This document shows, piece by piece, positions 27,613 to 35,350 of a DNA stretch of 64,000 nucleotides. Below the pieces are notes generated by a model. It did not search any database, was not told where the DNA came from, and was given only the letters and a program-made list of their open reading frames with translations. Origin of the DNA: CAWBCR01 sp963787375. Lineage in GTDB: Bacteria; Chloroflexota; Anaerolineae; Aggregatilineales; UBA3940. The stretch covers positions 117,443 to 181,442 of the forward strand of contig CAWBCR010000014.1 of the NCBI GenBank assembly GCA_963787375.1. Reading direction: 5' to 3'. Numbering within the stretch: the stretch's first letter is position 1; each line of letters opens with the position of its first letter. Position numbers and translations under genes: made by a program.

Positions 27613-27923
27613 ATCACATTCCCTCGCTTCGGACGGCTGCTGAAGAACGCCGTAAGCACAAAGGCATCATCGTCCATCAACTTCACCGCCGCCAGCAGGA
27701 ACTTGCTTGTCACGGGAGTTTCCGCGTAGTGCTTATGATACACATGAACGGTCTCATCCGCTGGGGCAGCCACGATCTTCTCAGGTTCAGCCAGTGCCTC
27801 ACCGATGCGGCCAAGCTGGCCAGCCATCTCCGGGTGTTCGAGCACGTGTGTCCGGCGCTCAGCGGTCAGGCGCACGGCCCTTCCCCGGTGGTCGATGAAG
27901 ATGGTTGCCTCTTCGTATGCCAT
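27600..27923 (-). CDS. PBECR-like (Barnase/EndoU/ColicinE5/RelE fold) small protein
   Basis: 107 residues. The pattern ERRTHVLEHPEM near residue 25, VHVYHKHY near residue 60, FLLAAVKLMDDD near residue 75 and the end FVLTAFFSSR...GNVIW match the phage Barnase-EndoU-ColicinE5/D-RelE-like nuclease families (PBECR), with the family's conserved Arg/His positions present. RNase activity is not shown by sequence alone. Overlap with the DUF2283 gene suggests a two-gene unit, possibly toxin-antitoxin-like. The family call is from memory of its pattern and should be read as probable. Confidence 0.6.
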   Translation of the reverse strand: MAYEEATIFIDHRGRAVRLTAERRTHVLEHPEMAGQLGRIGEALAEPEKIVAAPADETVHVYHKHYAETPVTSKFLLAAVKLMDDDAFVLTAFFSSRPKRGNVIWPK

Positions 27924-27998
27924 TGCGAGTCCCTCGCCGGCTACTCTGCCCAGCCTGCCTGCGGGTGGCGACGGGGCGAGGTCCGCAACCGCGCTGCT

Positions 27999-29114
27999 TC
28001 ACGTCGTCGCGCGGCCGAACGCGCCAAAGGTGCGCTGCGCATGGTGCGCCTGCTCGCGGACCGTGGCGATCTGCTCGGATGTGACCTCGCGCTCAAAACT
28101 GCGCAGCCCGCTCAGCCGGAAGCCGTGCCGCGAGGCCATCGCGCCGATCTCGCGAATGCGCTCGACCTGGATATCGCGGCCCAGCGTGTAATCCTCGTAG
28201 CGCCCTTCGAGCGCCAGCGTCATCGTCTCGGCCATGCAGGCGTAGGCTTTGCCCGCCGGGAAGCCGAAATCGAAGTGGAAGTCGACCGGGCCGGGCACCT
28301 CGACCATTCCGCCCTCGATGACCAGCACGTCGTTGCGGCTGGCGGCGACGGCCTTCGACACGTCGCGCGGGCGGGCTACGTCGAGCACCACCGCGCCCGG
28401 CTTGAGGTGCTGTGGCTCGATGATGGCCCCCACCGCGCTGCTGACCGACAGGATCAGGTCGGCGGCGTGCAGCTCGCTGAGGTCGGTGCTGGTGCGGACC
28501 TGTGCGCGTGCGCTTTCGCAGCGCTCGCGGACGGCCTCCAGCGCGTCGGGGCGGCGTCCGATCAGCGTCAGGTGGTCGACCTGCCCGGCCAGCATCTGCG
28601 AGCAGGCCGAGCCGATAGCGCCCGTCGCGCCGACGACGGCGGTTGTCGCGCCGGCGGCGTCGATGCCCATCAGGCGGCCCGCTTCGAGCATTGCCTCGAC
28701 GGCAATCGCGACGGTGTAGGCGTCGCCGGTGGTGACGGGAATGTCGAGCGCGCGCGCAATCGTGATGCCCGCGTCGCCCACCACTGACGTAAACGCGCCC
28801 AGTCCCAGGATTCGCGCGCCAAGCTGCTCGGCCAGGTGGCCGGTCTGGATGATCTTGCGGTAGACCTGCCGCTCAGGCAGCTCCAGCATGCGCTGCGGGG
28901 TGTAAGGCGCGGCCACAAACCAGCCCTTGGCCTCGCGGCCCGTGTCAATCGAGCGCACGCTGTCGATCTCGGAGATGTAGACCGGCGGCCAGTAGGTGCA
29001 CAGGAAGTTAATCGCGCTCTCAGGCAGCACCCGGCCCAGGAACGGGTACTTGCGGGCCACGTCCCCTTTCGGGTCAATCGGATGGATGATAAAGGCAAAC
29101 GTGTCTACGACCAC
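27999..29114 (-). CDS. Acyl-ACP reductase-like (AAR family) NAD(P)-dependent oxidoreductase
   Basis: 371 residues resembling the cyanobacterial acyl-ACP reductase that makes fatty aldehydes for alkane synthesis. Matching stretches are LGARILGLGAFTSVVGDAGI (about 105), the Rossmann motif VVGATGAIGSACSQ (about 160-173), and the closing region PAGKAYACMAETMTLALEG followed by ASRHGFRLSG. The Cys in AYACMAE aligns with a conserved Cys in the reductases. No aldehyde-deformylating oxygenase gene is in the window, so the product could be an aldehyde or alcohol rather than an alkane. It overlaps the upstream beta-helix gene by 10 nt. Many relatives are labelled shikimate dehydrogenase-like, which is the main alternative. 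Confidence 0.7.
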   Translation of the reverse strand: MVVDTFAFIIHPIDPKGDVARKYPFLGRVLPESAINFLCTYWPPVYISEIDSVRSIDTGREAKGWFVAAPYTPQRMLELPERQVYRKIIQTGHLAEQLGARILGLGAFTSVVGDAGITIARALDIPVTTGDAYTVAIAVEAMLEAGRLMGIDAAGATTAVVGATGAIGSACSQMLAGQVDHLTLIGRRPDALEAVRERCESARAQVRTSTDLSELHAADLILSVSSAVGAIIEPQHLKPGAVVLDVARPRDVSKAVAASRNDVLVIEGGMVEVPGPVDFHFDFGFPAGKAYACMAETMTLALEGRYEDYTLGRDIQVERIREIGAMASRHGFRLSGLRSFEREVTSEQIATVREQAHHAQRTFGAFGRATT

Positions 29115-30389
29115 TCTGTTTCCACCAATTCCTGTTCATACTCACGCGGATAAAGACGCGGATGCAGGTCCGCGCCTCTTGTGGCGTGATGATCGCTCTC
29201 TTCGTAGCTGATGTTCTTCATGATCACCCGCCGGTTGGGTATCGCGAACAGCACCACGTCGGACTCGATCATGCGCGAGGGGTAGATCACCAGCCCCGCA
29301 CCCAACCGGCAGTTGTGCCCGACGCACACCCCCAGCACCGGCATGTCGATCTCGGCCAGGTGGCGGCCGACCAGCGTGTGCAGCGGCACCGGCAGCAGGT
29401 TGAAGTCGGTCAGGATGGTGCCCGGCCCCACGTACGAGTTGCGCCCGATGACGCTCATCTCGATCTGCGCGCCCTGCCCGCTGGTTGAGTTCTCCATGTA
29501 GGTGGTGAAATAGGCGCTGGCCCCCCACGGGAAGAAGCAGCCATCGCTGAGGATGCACAGGTGAAAATGGTTGCCATGCGTCAGCGTGACGTTATCGCCG
29601 ATAATGCACTGCGAGATGACGCAGCCGGGGCCGATGGTCACGTTGTCGCCGATGATCACCGGGCCGTGGAAGATCGTGCCCGGCGCGATGGAGCAGTTCT
29701 TGCCTACCCTGACGTAAGCCGAGGAGCCCAGCAGCGGCTTGCCCTCGACGAGCGCCCGCCAGCGCGCCCGCAGCCGGAACAGCGGATTGTGGCTGCGCAG
29801 TTCAAAGCGCCACGCCTCGGCGAAGATGCCAAACACGATGTTGATGAACAGCAGGTGTATCCACGTATCGACCGCGCACACAGAACGTTCTGGCAGCCAC
29901 CACGTCAGCTCGCCCTTCCCGTCGGCCATGTAGGTCGGGATGTGGTAGTAGCCGACTTCGTGCGCGTCGCTGCTGACGATGATCGGCTCAATCTCGTTCG
30001 AGGGGCCGTTTGGCAGGTACCACAGGTCGACGAAGTACAGGTCGCCGTGCTGCTCGTAGGACCGGGTCACGTTGCCCAGCGCCTGCTGAAGATAGGCCGG
30101 GTCCTCGGCACGGAACGCCGCGCGGCAGGGCCGCCCCTTCTGCCGGGCGCGCTCGATGAACTCGCGGAAAAACGGCTCGTCGAACCACAGGTTGTCGGCG
30201 CAGACCAGCATCTCCACCTTGTCGGCAGGCACCTCGTTAAACGCGTCGACCACCGCGTCCGAGTCGCAGTAGCGGGCCCAGCAGGTCGCTCTGCCAGCGG
30301 GCCAGCGGCTTGTTGAGCACCCGCAGCTTGCTGGCCGGCTCGTTGAAGGGATCGATATGACGCGGCTTGCGGATCGTTACGCGGCGCAT
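29105..30389 (-). CDS. Left-handed beta-helix (hexapeptide-repeat) transferase-like protein (one frameshift)
   Basis: About 427 residues when the frame is restored. The first ~190 residues look like a degenerate nucleotidyltransferase-type domain (KVEMLVCADNLWFDEPF; SNEIEPIIVSSD). Residues ~220-385 are hexapeptide repeats of a left-handed beta-helix (VRVGKNCSIAPGTIFHG, VIIGDNVTIGPGC, IIGDNVTLTHGN), the fold of sugar N-/O-acyltransferases. The start ATG at 30389 lies in another frame; removing one G from a GGG near 30275 joins MRRVTIRKPRHIDPFN to the main frame, so a homopolymer error is likely. A TACAAT -10 candidate lies at 30444-30449. It overlaps the acyl-ACP-reductase-like gene, suggesting joint action on an acyl or sugar substrate; the substrate is unknown. 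Confidence 0.65.
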
Positions 30390-30510
30390 GTCACCTGCCT
30401 GGTGTGTCTACCCATGGTCAAACGGAAAACCGATCGATGTCTAATTGTATGGTAATTCGGTCGTCTGCGCGAATGATCGCGGGCGGTGTTGTTGGGGGGC
30501 TGCCGGAATA

Positions 30511-30535
30511 GAAAACGCCCTGCGCTGGCAGGGCG
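30511..30535 (-). terminator. Terminator of the M42 peptidase cluster
   Basis: Perfect 8-bp stem CGCCCTGC / GCAGGGCG with loop GCTG (30516-30535), followed on the minus strand by TTTTC. It lies 37 nt after the stop codon at 30573. Confidence 0.8.
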
Positions 30536-30572
30536 TAAAGGGTAGGGGCCCCACGCGGAGGCCCGTCTCACC

Positions 30573-31569
30573 CTACAATCTGATCGCCTCTCCCAGCAGC
30601 GTGACCAGCAGCTTGACGCTGTTTTGCACGTCGTTCAGGTCGACCGTCTCGCTGGTGGTGTGGATGTAGCGGCAGGGGATGCTCAGGCAGCCAGCGCGCA
30701 CGCCTGCGCGCACAAGCTGCATGCCTGCCGCGTCGGTCGAGCCGCGCTCCAGCACCTCGCGCTGATAGGGAATCTTTCGCCTTTTTCGCCGCCTTCTCCA
30801 TCAGCGCCACGACCTCCGGCGCGGCCAGCATCCCGCTGTCCTTGATCTTGATGGCCGGACCCTTGCCCAGCGCGACCTCCATCGTGATGCCCTTGGGCGT
30901 GTCGCCGGTGCGGGTCACGTCGAGCGCGATGCCGATGTCCGGGTCGACGGCGTAGGCGGCGGCCCGCGCCCCGCGCAGCCCGACTTCCTCCTGCACGCTG
31001 AACACGAACGCCACGTCGTTCGGCGACTTCTTGAGCTGCCGCATCACCTCGATCTGGATCGCGCAGCCGATGCGGTCGTCCATGCTCTTGGCGATCAGCC
31101 GGTCGCCGTGTACGACGAGGTCGCGCGCCAGCCCGGCGGCATCACCGACGCTGACGGCGGGCTTCCTGCCGTCGCCGTCGCTCACGTCGATGAACAACTG
31201 CTCGATCTTGGGCGCGTCGCCCGGCCCAACCTCCCCGTCGGTGCCAATCGCGCCGACCGTGCCGTCGGCGAAGCGCACGCGGTTGCCGTGCAGCGTGTTG
31301 ACGAACAGCCCGCCGATGTTGGTGAAGCGCAGGAAGCCGTCTTTGGTGACGTGCGTGACCATCATGCCGATCTCGTCCATGTGGGCCGAGAGCATGACCT
31401 TCGGCGCGCCGTCTTTGTCGCTGAACTTCCACGCGATGACGCTGCCCATCGAGTTGACGGCGACCTCGTCCGCCAGGCCGTCGATCTCGTCGAGGATCAG
31501 CGCGCGGATCTGGTCTTCATGGCCGCTGGGGCCGTAGCATTCGACGAGCTTACGGATGGTATCGATCAT
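30573..31569 (-). CDS. M42-family aminopeptidase, copy 1 (one frameshift)
   Basis: Zinc or cobalt aminopeptidase or endoglucanase-type M42 enzyme, normally a cytosolic dodecamer trimming peptides. Metal and catalytic motifs visible: SAHMDEIG (His ligand), KSMDDRIG (bridging Asp), SVQEEVGLRGA (catalytic Glu and ligand), ALDVTRTGD (Asp ligand) and, after the frame break, IPCRYIHTTSE (His ligand). The break lies at a TTT run near 30775; removing one base joins EKAAKKAK to IPYQREVLERGSTDAAGM. The restored length is about 331 residues. Last gene before the terminator, 48 nt after copy 2. Confidence 0.88.
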
Positions 31570-31617
31570 GTGCGATGCTCCGTCTGGTTAATTCTCGAAA
31601 CGTGCGGGTGCTGCGCC

Positions 31618-32654
31618 TTACCGCGCCAGCACCCGCCGGTCGACGCGCTCCAGCGCGCCGCGCAGCAGCTTGACCGCGTTCTGATAATCCCGCTTGTTGA
31701 GGATCGCCGCCGGGCTGTGGATGTAGCGGCACGGCACGCTGATCGCCGCCGCCGGGATTCCGCCAAGCTGCGTCACGATCCCGCCGCCGTCCGTCCCGCC
31801 GATGCCGGGCTGCTTGAACTGGTAGGGGATGCCCATCTCGTCGGCGGTGTCCGTCAGCAGGCGGTTGAGGCGTGCGTCGTAGATCACGCTGTGGTCCATC
31901 ACGCTCAGCGCCGGGCCGCCGCCTAATTCGGTCGTCGGCGACTTGTCGGCGTCCTCGCCTTTGGGCAGGTCGTCGGCGATGGTCCCTTCCAGCACGAGAG
32001 CCATGTCGGGGTTGACGCGGTGCGCGGCCACCTGTGCCCCGCGCAGCCCGACCTCCTCCTGCACCACGAACGCGCCCACCACGTCGAACGGGAACGGGTC
32101 GCCTTGCAGCAGGTGGACCAGCACCGCGCAGCCGGCGCGGTCGTCGAAGGCCTTGCCGCGCAGCGTCGGCCCCAGGTCCATGAATTCGGTGTCGAAGCCG
32201 ATGCGCGTGCCGAGCGGCGCTTTCTCCTGCGCGGCGCTCTTGCTCGTCAGGCCGATGTCGACCCGCATCGTGTCGAGGCTGACCACGTTCGTCCGCTCAT
32301 TGCCGGAAAGCAGGTGCATGGGCTTCGCGCCGATGACGCCCGGTATCTTCTTCGGCCCGACCAGCACGCGTATGCCGGGCAGGATACGGTCGTCCAGCCC
32401 GCCGACTGCCTTGACCTTGAGCATCCCGTCGCCGTTGTAGCCGGTGACCATCAGCCCGACCTCGTCCATGTGCGCGTCGATCAGCACGGTCAGGCGGCTG
32501 CGGCCCGTGCCCTTTTCGTGACGAGCAGGTTACCCAGCGGGTCGGTCTGGATGTCGTCGGCGTGCGGCCTGACGAGGTCGAGGATAGCGCGGCGCACTTC
32601 CTTCTCGTCGCCGCTGACGCCCATCGCTTCGGATAGCTGCTTGAGAATCTTCAT
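31618..32654 (-). CDS. M42-family aminopeptidase, copy 2 (one frameshift)
   Basis: About 345 residues restored. Motifs: DAHMDEVGLMV, KAFDDRAG, VVQEEVGLRGA, GIGGTDGGGI and VPCRYIHSPA, the full set of M42 metal ligands and the catalytic Glu. The frame breaks at an AAAA run (32513-32516 on the plus strand as TTTT); adding one A joins GNLLVTK to a GTGRSRLTVLIDAHMD-type sequence. The start at 32654 (MKILKQLSEA) follows AGAGAAGAAG. The paralogue is closer to copy 1 than to copy 3 by its CRYIH motif (copy 3 has IRNMH). Confidence 0.88.
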
Positions 32655-32704
32655 CGCTTCTTCTCTCGTGGCCTCACTCACTCGCGACGCCCTGTCGGGC
32701 GTTT

Positions 32705-32766
32705 CCCTCCCCCTCGCCATTTAATGGAGAGGGGGATGTCAAGCACAGCGAGACAGGGGGTGAGGC
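32705..32766. repeat. Intergenic palindromic repeat, CCTCACCCCC type
   Basis: On the minus strand: CCTCACCCCCTG, a short spacer, then a CCCCCTCTCC...GGCGAGGGGG hairpin. The same outline occurs on the plus strand at 60390-60461 in another gene gap. It separates the small membrane-protein gene from M42 copy 2 without a T-run. Confidence 0.5.
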
Positions 32767-32770
32767 CCTC

Positions 32771-33130
32771 TCACGGCTTCTTGTCCTGAAAATCGGCCAG
32801 CGTCGGCAGGATCAACGCCCCGGCAGCGCCCATCAGCAGCGCCACGAGGTCGAGCCAGAAGTCGCGCGTGATCCAGAACAGCCCCAGCCCACCCGCGAAC
32901 AACACCAGCCCGGCGAACAGCGCCACGCGGCGCGACAGCCGGCCCCGCACCTGCTCGGCGACCGGGATGACCAGCATCCCACCGACCAGCATCAGGATGA
33001 AGCCGCCGGCGGTGATCAGGCCGTTGCTGCTCCGCGCGATGAAATAGCCGGCCACCAGCATGATCAGCCCGGCTGCCGGGCCAATCCACACTTTGAGCGT
33101 CTGCGATGGCCGCGAATCTTGTTCTGGCAC
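32771..33130 (-). CDS. Small four-helix membrane protein
   Basis: 119 residues. After a polar N-terminus (VPEQDSRPSQTLK) come four hydrophobic helices arranged as two hairpins (IGPAAGLIMLVAGYFIA; AGGFILMLVGGMLVI; VALFAGLVLFAGGLGLFWI; LVALLMGAAGALILPTL). A GTG start at 33130 preceded by AGGA is preferred, 8 nt after the stop of M42 copy 3; the frame is open further upstream only within that gene. No family recognised. Its place among M42 genes suggests co-expression, not a shared reaction. Confidence 0.65.
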   Translation of the reverse strand: MPEQDSRPSQTLKVWIGPAAGLIMLVAGYFIARSSNGLITAGGFILMLVGGMLVIPVAEQVRGRLSRRVALFAGLVLFAGGLGLFWITRDFWLDLVALLMGAAGALILPTLADFQDKKP

Positions 33131-33138
33131 GCTGTCCT

Positions 33139-34200
33139 CTATTCGTCTGCGTCGAGCGCGAGCTTGTCGAGCGTGTCGTCGTCGAGGTCGGCGATAAACG
33201 CCGCCACCAGCCGCGCGGTGCGCTCGATGTCCCGGATCGCCACGATCTCGACCGGCGTGTGCATGTTGCGGATCGGGATGCTGAGGATGGCGCACGGCAC
33301 GCCGTCGCGGCTGACCTGCACCGCCCACGCCTCGGTGCCGCTGGAGCGCGGGGCCGCCTCAGGGTGGATCTTGATCTCCAGATCGTGGGCTTTCCGGCGC
33401 AGCATGTCGAACAGCTTGGGGTGGGCGTTCGGCCCGATGACCAGCGTGGGGCCGTCGCCCAGCTTGAAGCCATCGTCCTCGGAGACGCCGGTGCCGATGG
33501 CCCAGCCGGTGTCGATGACGATGGCCAGGTCAGGCTGGGTGCGCCAGGCGATGGTCTGCCCGCCGCCCAGCGTGACCTCTTCCTGCACCGTGGCTGCGAC
33601 CAGCACGTCCCAACGATAATTGCGCCCCTGCAGCGCGTGCAGGATCTGCGTGAGGCACGCGCACGACGCGCGGTTGTCGAGCGCCTTGCCGGTGAGGATT
33701 CCCTTGCCCAGCGACGCCGGGCGCTGCGCAAACGTCACCGGCGTGCCGACCGGGACCAGCTTCTTGAGGTCGCGCTCCGGCAGCCCGGTGTCGACCACCA
33801 GGTCGGCGATCTCCGGGTACTTTTTGCGCTCGGCGGCGGCCAGTACGTGCGGCGGGCGGCTGCCGATCAGCCCCGGCAGCGGGCGCTCGCCGTGGACGAT
33901 CACCGGCTGGCTGAGCACCACGCGGCGGTCGATGCCGCCCACCGTGGTGATGCGCAGAAAGTCGCCCTCGACGCGCGTGACCATCAGCCCGATCTCGTCC
34001 ATGTGGGCGGTGACCAGCACGCGGCGGCGCGGCTCAGGCCCATCGCCGTACCGGGTAGCGAGCAGCGTGCCCAGCCCGTCGACGGCGAATGTATCGGCCA
34101 GCCCGGCCCATGCAGTCTGCAGGACGCCGCGCACCGGCGCTTCGTAGCCCGACAGGCCAGCCGCTTCAGACAGCTCACTCAGATGTTTTTCGAGATTCAT
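33139..34200 (-). CDS. M42-family aminopeptidase, copy 3 (intact)
   Basis: 353 residues with TAHMDEIGLMV, KALDNRASCA, ATVQEEVTLGGG, IVIDTGWAIG and IPIRNMHTP. The DD of the bridging site is DN here (KALDNRAS), still keeping the Asp ligand, and the EEVGLRGA of the other two copies is EEVTLGGG, so specificity may differ. First gene of the four-gene minus-strand cluster. Confidence 0.88.
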   Translation of the reverse strand: MNLEKHLSELSEAAGLSGYEAPVRGVLQTAWAGLADTFAVDGLGTLLATRYGDGPEPRRRVLVTAHMDEIGLMVTRVEGDFLRITTVGGIDRRVVLSQPVIVHGERPLPGLIGSRPPHVLAAAERKKYPEIADLVVDTGLPERDLKKLVPVGTPVTFAQRPASLGKGILTGKALDNRASCACLTQILHALQGRNYRWDVLVAATVQEEVTLGGGQTIAWRTQPDLAIVIDTGWAIGTGVSEDDGFKLGDGPTLVIGPNAHPKLFDMLRRKAHDLEIKIHPEAAPRSSGTEAWAVQVSRDGVPCAILSIPIRNMHTPVEIVAIRDIERTARLVAAFIADLDDDTLDKLALDADE

Positions 34201-34231
34201 GCGGTCGTGTTTCCTCGCGGGTGCGTGCAGC

Positions 34232-35188
34232 CTACGGGCCGACCGTCACCGTCACCGTGGCGGTCGCCGTCGCCCCGACCTTATCCGAGATGGTGTAGGT
34301 GAACGTGTCCGTCCCGGTGAAGTCGGTGGCTGGCGTGTAGCTGCACGATGGAGCAGCGCAGCTCACCGTGCCGCCGTTGGCTGAGGCCGCGTCGAATGTC
34401 TTGATGGTGATCGCGTCGCCGGGGTCGGGGTCGCTGTCGTTGCCCAGCACGTTGATCGACACGGCGGTGTTCTTGGGCGTCGTGCCTGCGTCGGCGGTAG
34501 CCACCGGTGGATGGTTGGCGGTGGCGGTTGCGCTGGCGTTGGCGGCGGCCGTGGCGGTCGCATTGGCATTGGCGGTGGCCGTCGCATTCGCGTTGGCTGT
34601 AGCCGTTGCATTGGCGTTGGCGTTGGCGGTGGCGGTCGCATTCGCGTTGGCCGTGGCGGTCGCATTGGCGTTGGCTGTCGCGGTCGCGTTGGCGTTGGCG
34701 GTTGCGGTGGCGTTGGCGTTGGCGGTCGCCGTTGCATTGGCGTTGGCCGTGGCGGTTGCCGCCTGTGCGGTGGCGGTGCCCTGCGCCTGGGAAGTCGCGG
34801 AAATGGAGGTGGCGGTCAGGCCGTTATTGGCCAGCGTCAGCAGCGCGTTGATCGTCGCCGTGGCGCTCAGATCGGGCGTGGCGGTGGGGCGCGGTGTTGG
34901 CGTGTTCGTCGGGAAGGTGAGCTGGGTTGGCGTGGCGGGCAGCGTGAGCGTCGGCCCGCCGGGCGTGGTCGTCGGCGTGATGGTCGGCGTGTTGGTGGGC
35001 GTCTCGGTCACGACGGTCGCGGTCAGCGTCTGGCTGGGGGTCGCGGTGGGCCTCTCCGGCTGCGCGCTGGTAGTCACCAGCAGGATGATGCCACAGGCGT
35101 AGCACGGGATGGTCGCCAGGATAATGCCAATCAGCAGGCGGTGGGTCCGGTTGCGGCGGTCTTGTATAGGATCTGTTGGCTGGCTCAT
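34232..35188 (-). CDS. Membrane-anchored protein with (TANANA)n stalk and Ig-like domain
   Basis: 318 residues. A short cytoplasmic part leads to one membrane helix (LLIGIILATIPCYACGIILLV). Then follow a Thr/Pro-rich linker (TPTNTPTITPTTTP), a stalk of about 14 hexapeptides made only of Ala, Thr and Asn, and a C-terminal bacterial Ig/cadherin-like domain (VSINVLGNDSDPDPGDAI, TDTFTYTISD). It is expected to hold the Ig domain away from the cell surface. Start at 35188 (MSQPTDP) preceded by GAAGG. Adhesion is a guess from architecture only. Confidence 0.75.
   Translation of the reverse strand: MSQPTDPIQDRRNRTHRLLIGIILATIPCYACGIILLVTTSAQPERPTATPSQTLTATVVTETPTNTPTITPTTTPGGPTLTLPATPTQLTFPTNTPTPRPTATPDLSATATINALLTLANNGLTATSISATSQAQGTATAQAATATANANATATANANATATANANATATANANATATANANATATANANANATATANANATATANANATATAAANASATATANHPPVATADAGTTPKNTAVSINVLGNDSDPDPGDAITIKTFDAASANGGTVSCAAPSCSYTPATDFTGTDTFTYTISDKVGATATATVTVTVGP
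34558..34770 (-). repeat. 18-bp tandem repeat coding for Ala/Thr/Asn hexapeptides
   Basis: About a dozen in-frame copies of an 18-nt unit coding A-T-A-N-A-N or a rotation of it, with one longer unit (NANANA) in the middle. Codons vary between GCC/GCG/GCA and ACC/ACG while the peptide is kept. Confidence 0.75.
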
Positions 35189-35286
35189 GCGTGGCAACCC
35201 TTCGAGCGTGCAGGCGTCGCGAACCGTTCGCGCTGGGTGCCAGTCTATCATGCAGCGGGGGCGATGTCAACGAATGAGGCCGCCTG

Positions 35287-35315
35287 TTTCAATCCCCACA
35301 CAAAGCGTTTATAAT
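35287..35315 (+). promoter_or_regulatory. Sigma70-like promoter of the kinase/TolB locus
   Basis: TTTCAA (-35-like) and a perfect TATAAT (-10) separated by 17 nt, 36 nt upstream of the kinase start at 35351. The gene also has an AAGGA ribosome site. Confidence 0.6.
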
Positions 35316-35350
35316 CGGGCGTACGCACTCGCCCCACCACAAGGACAGGT

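Noticed and set aside
34558..34770. Short regular repeats that could suggest a CRISPR array
   Set aside because: Units are contiguous, with no unique spacers, and code an in-frame peptide repeat.
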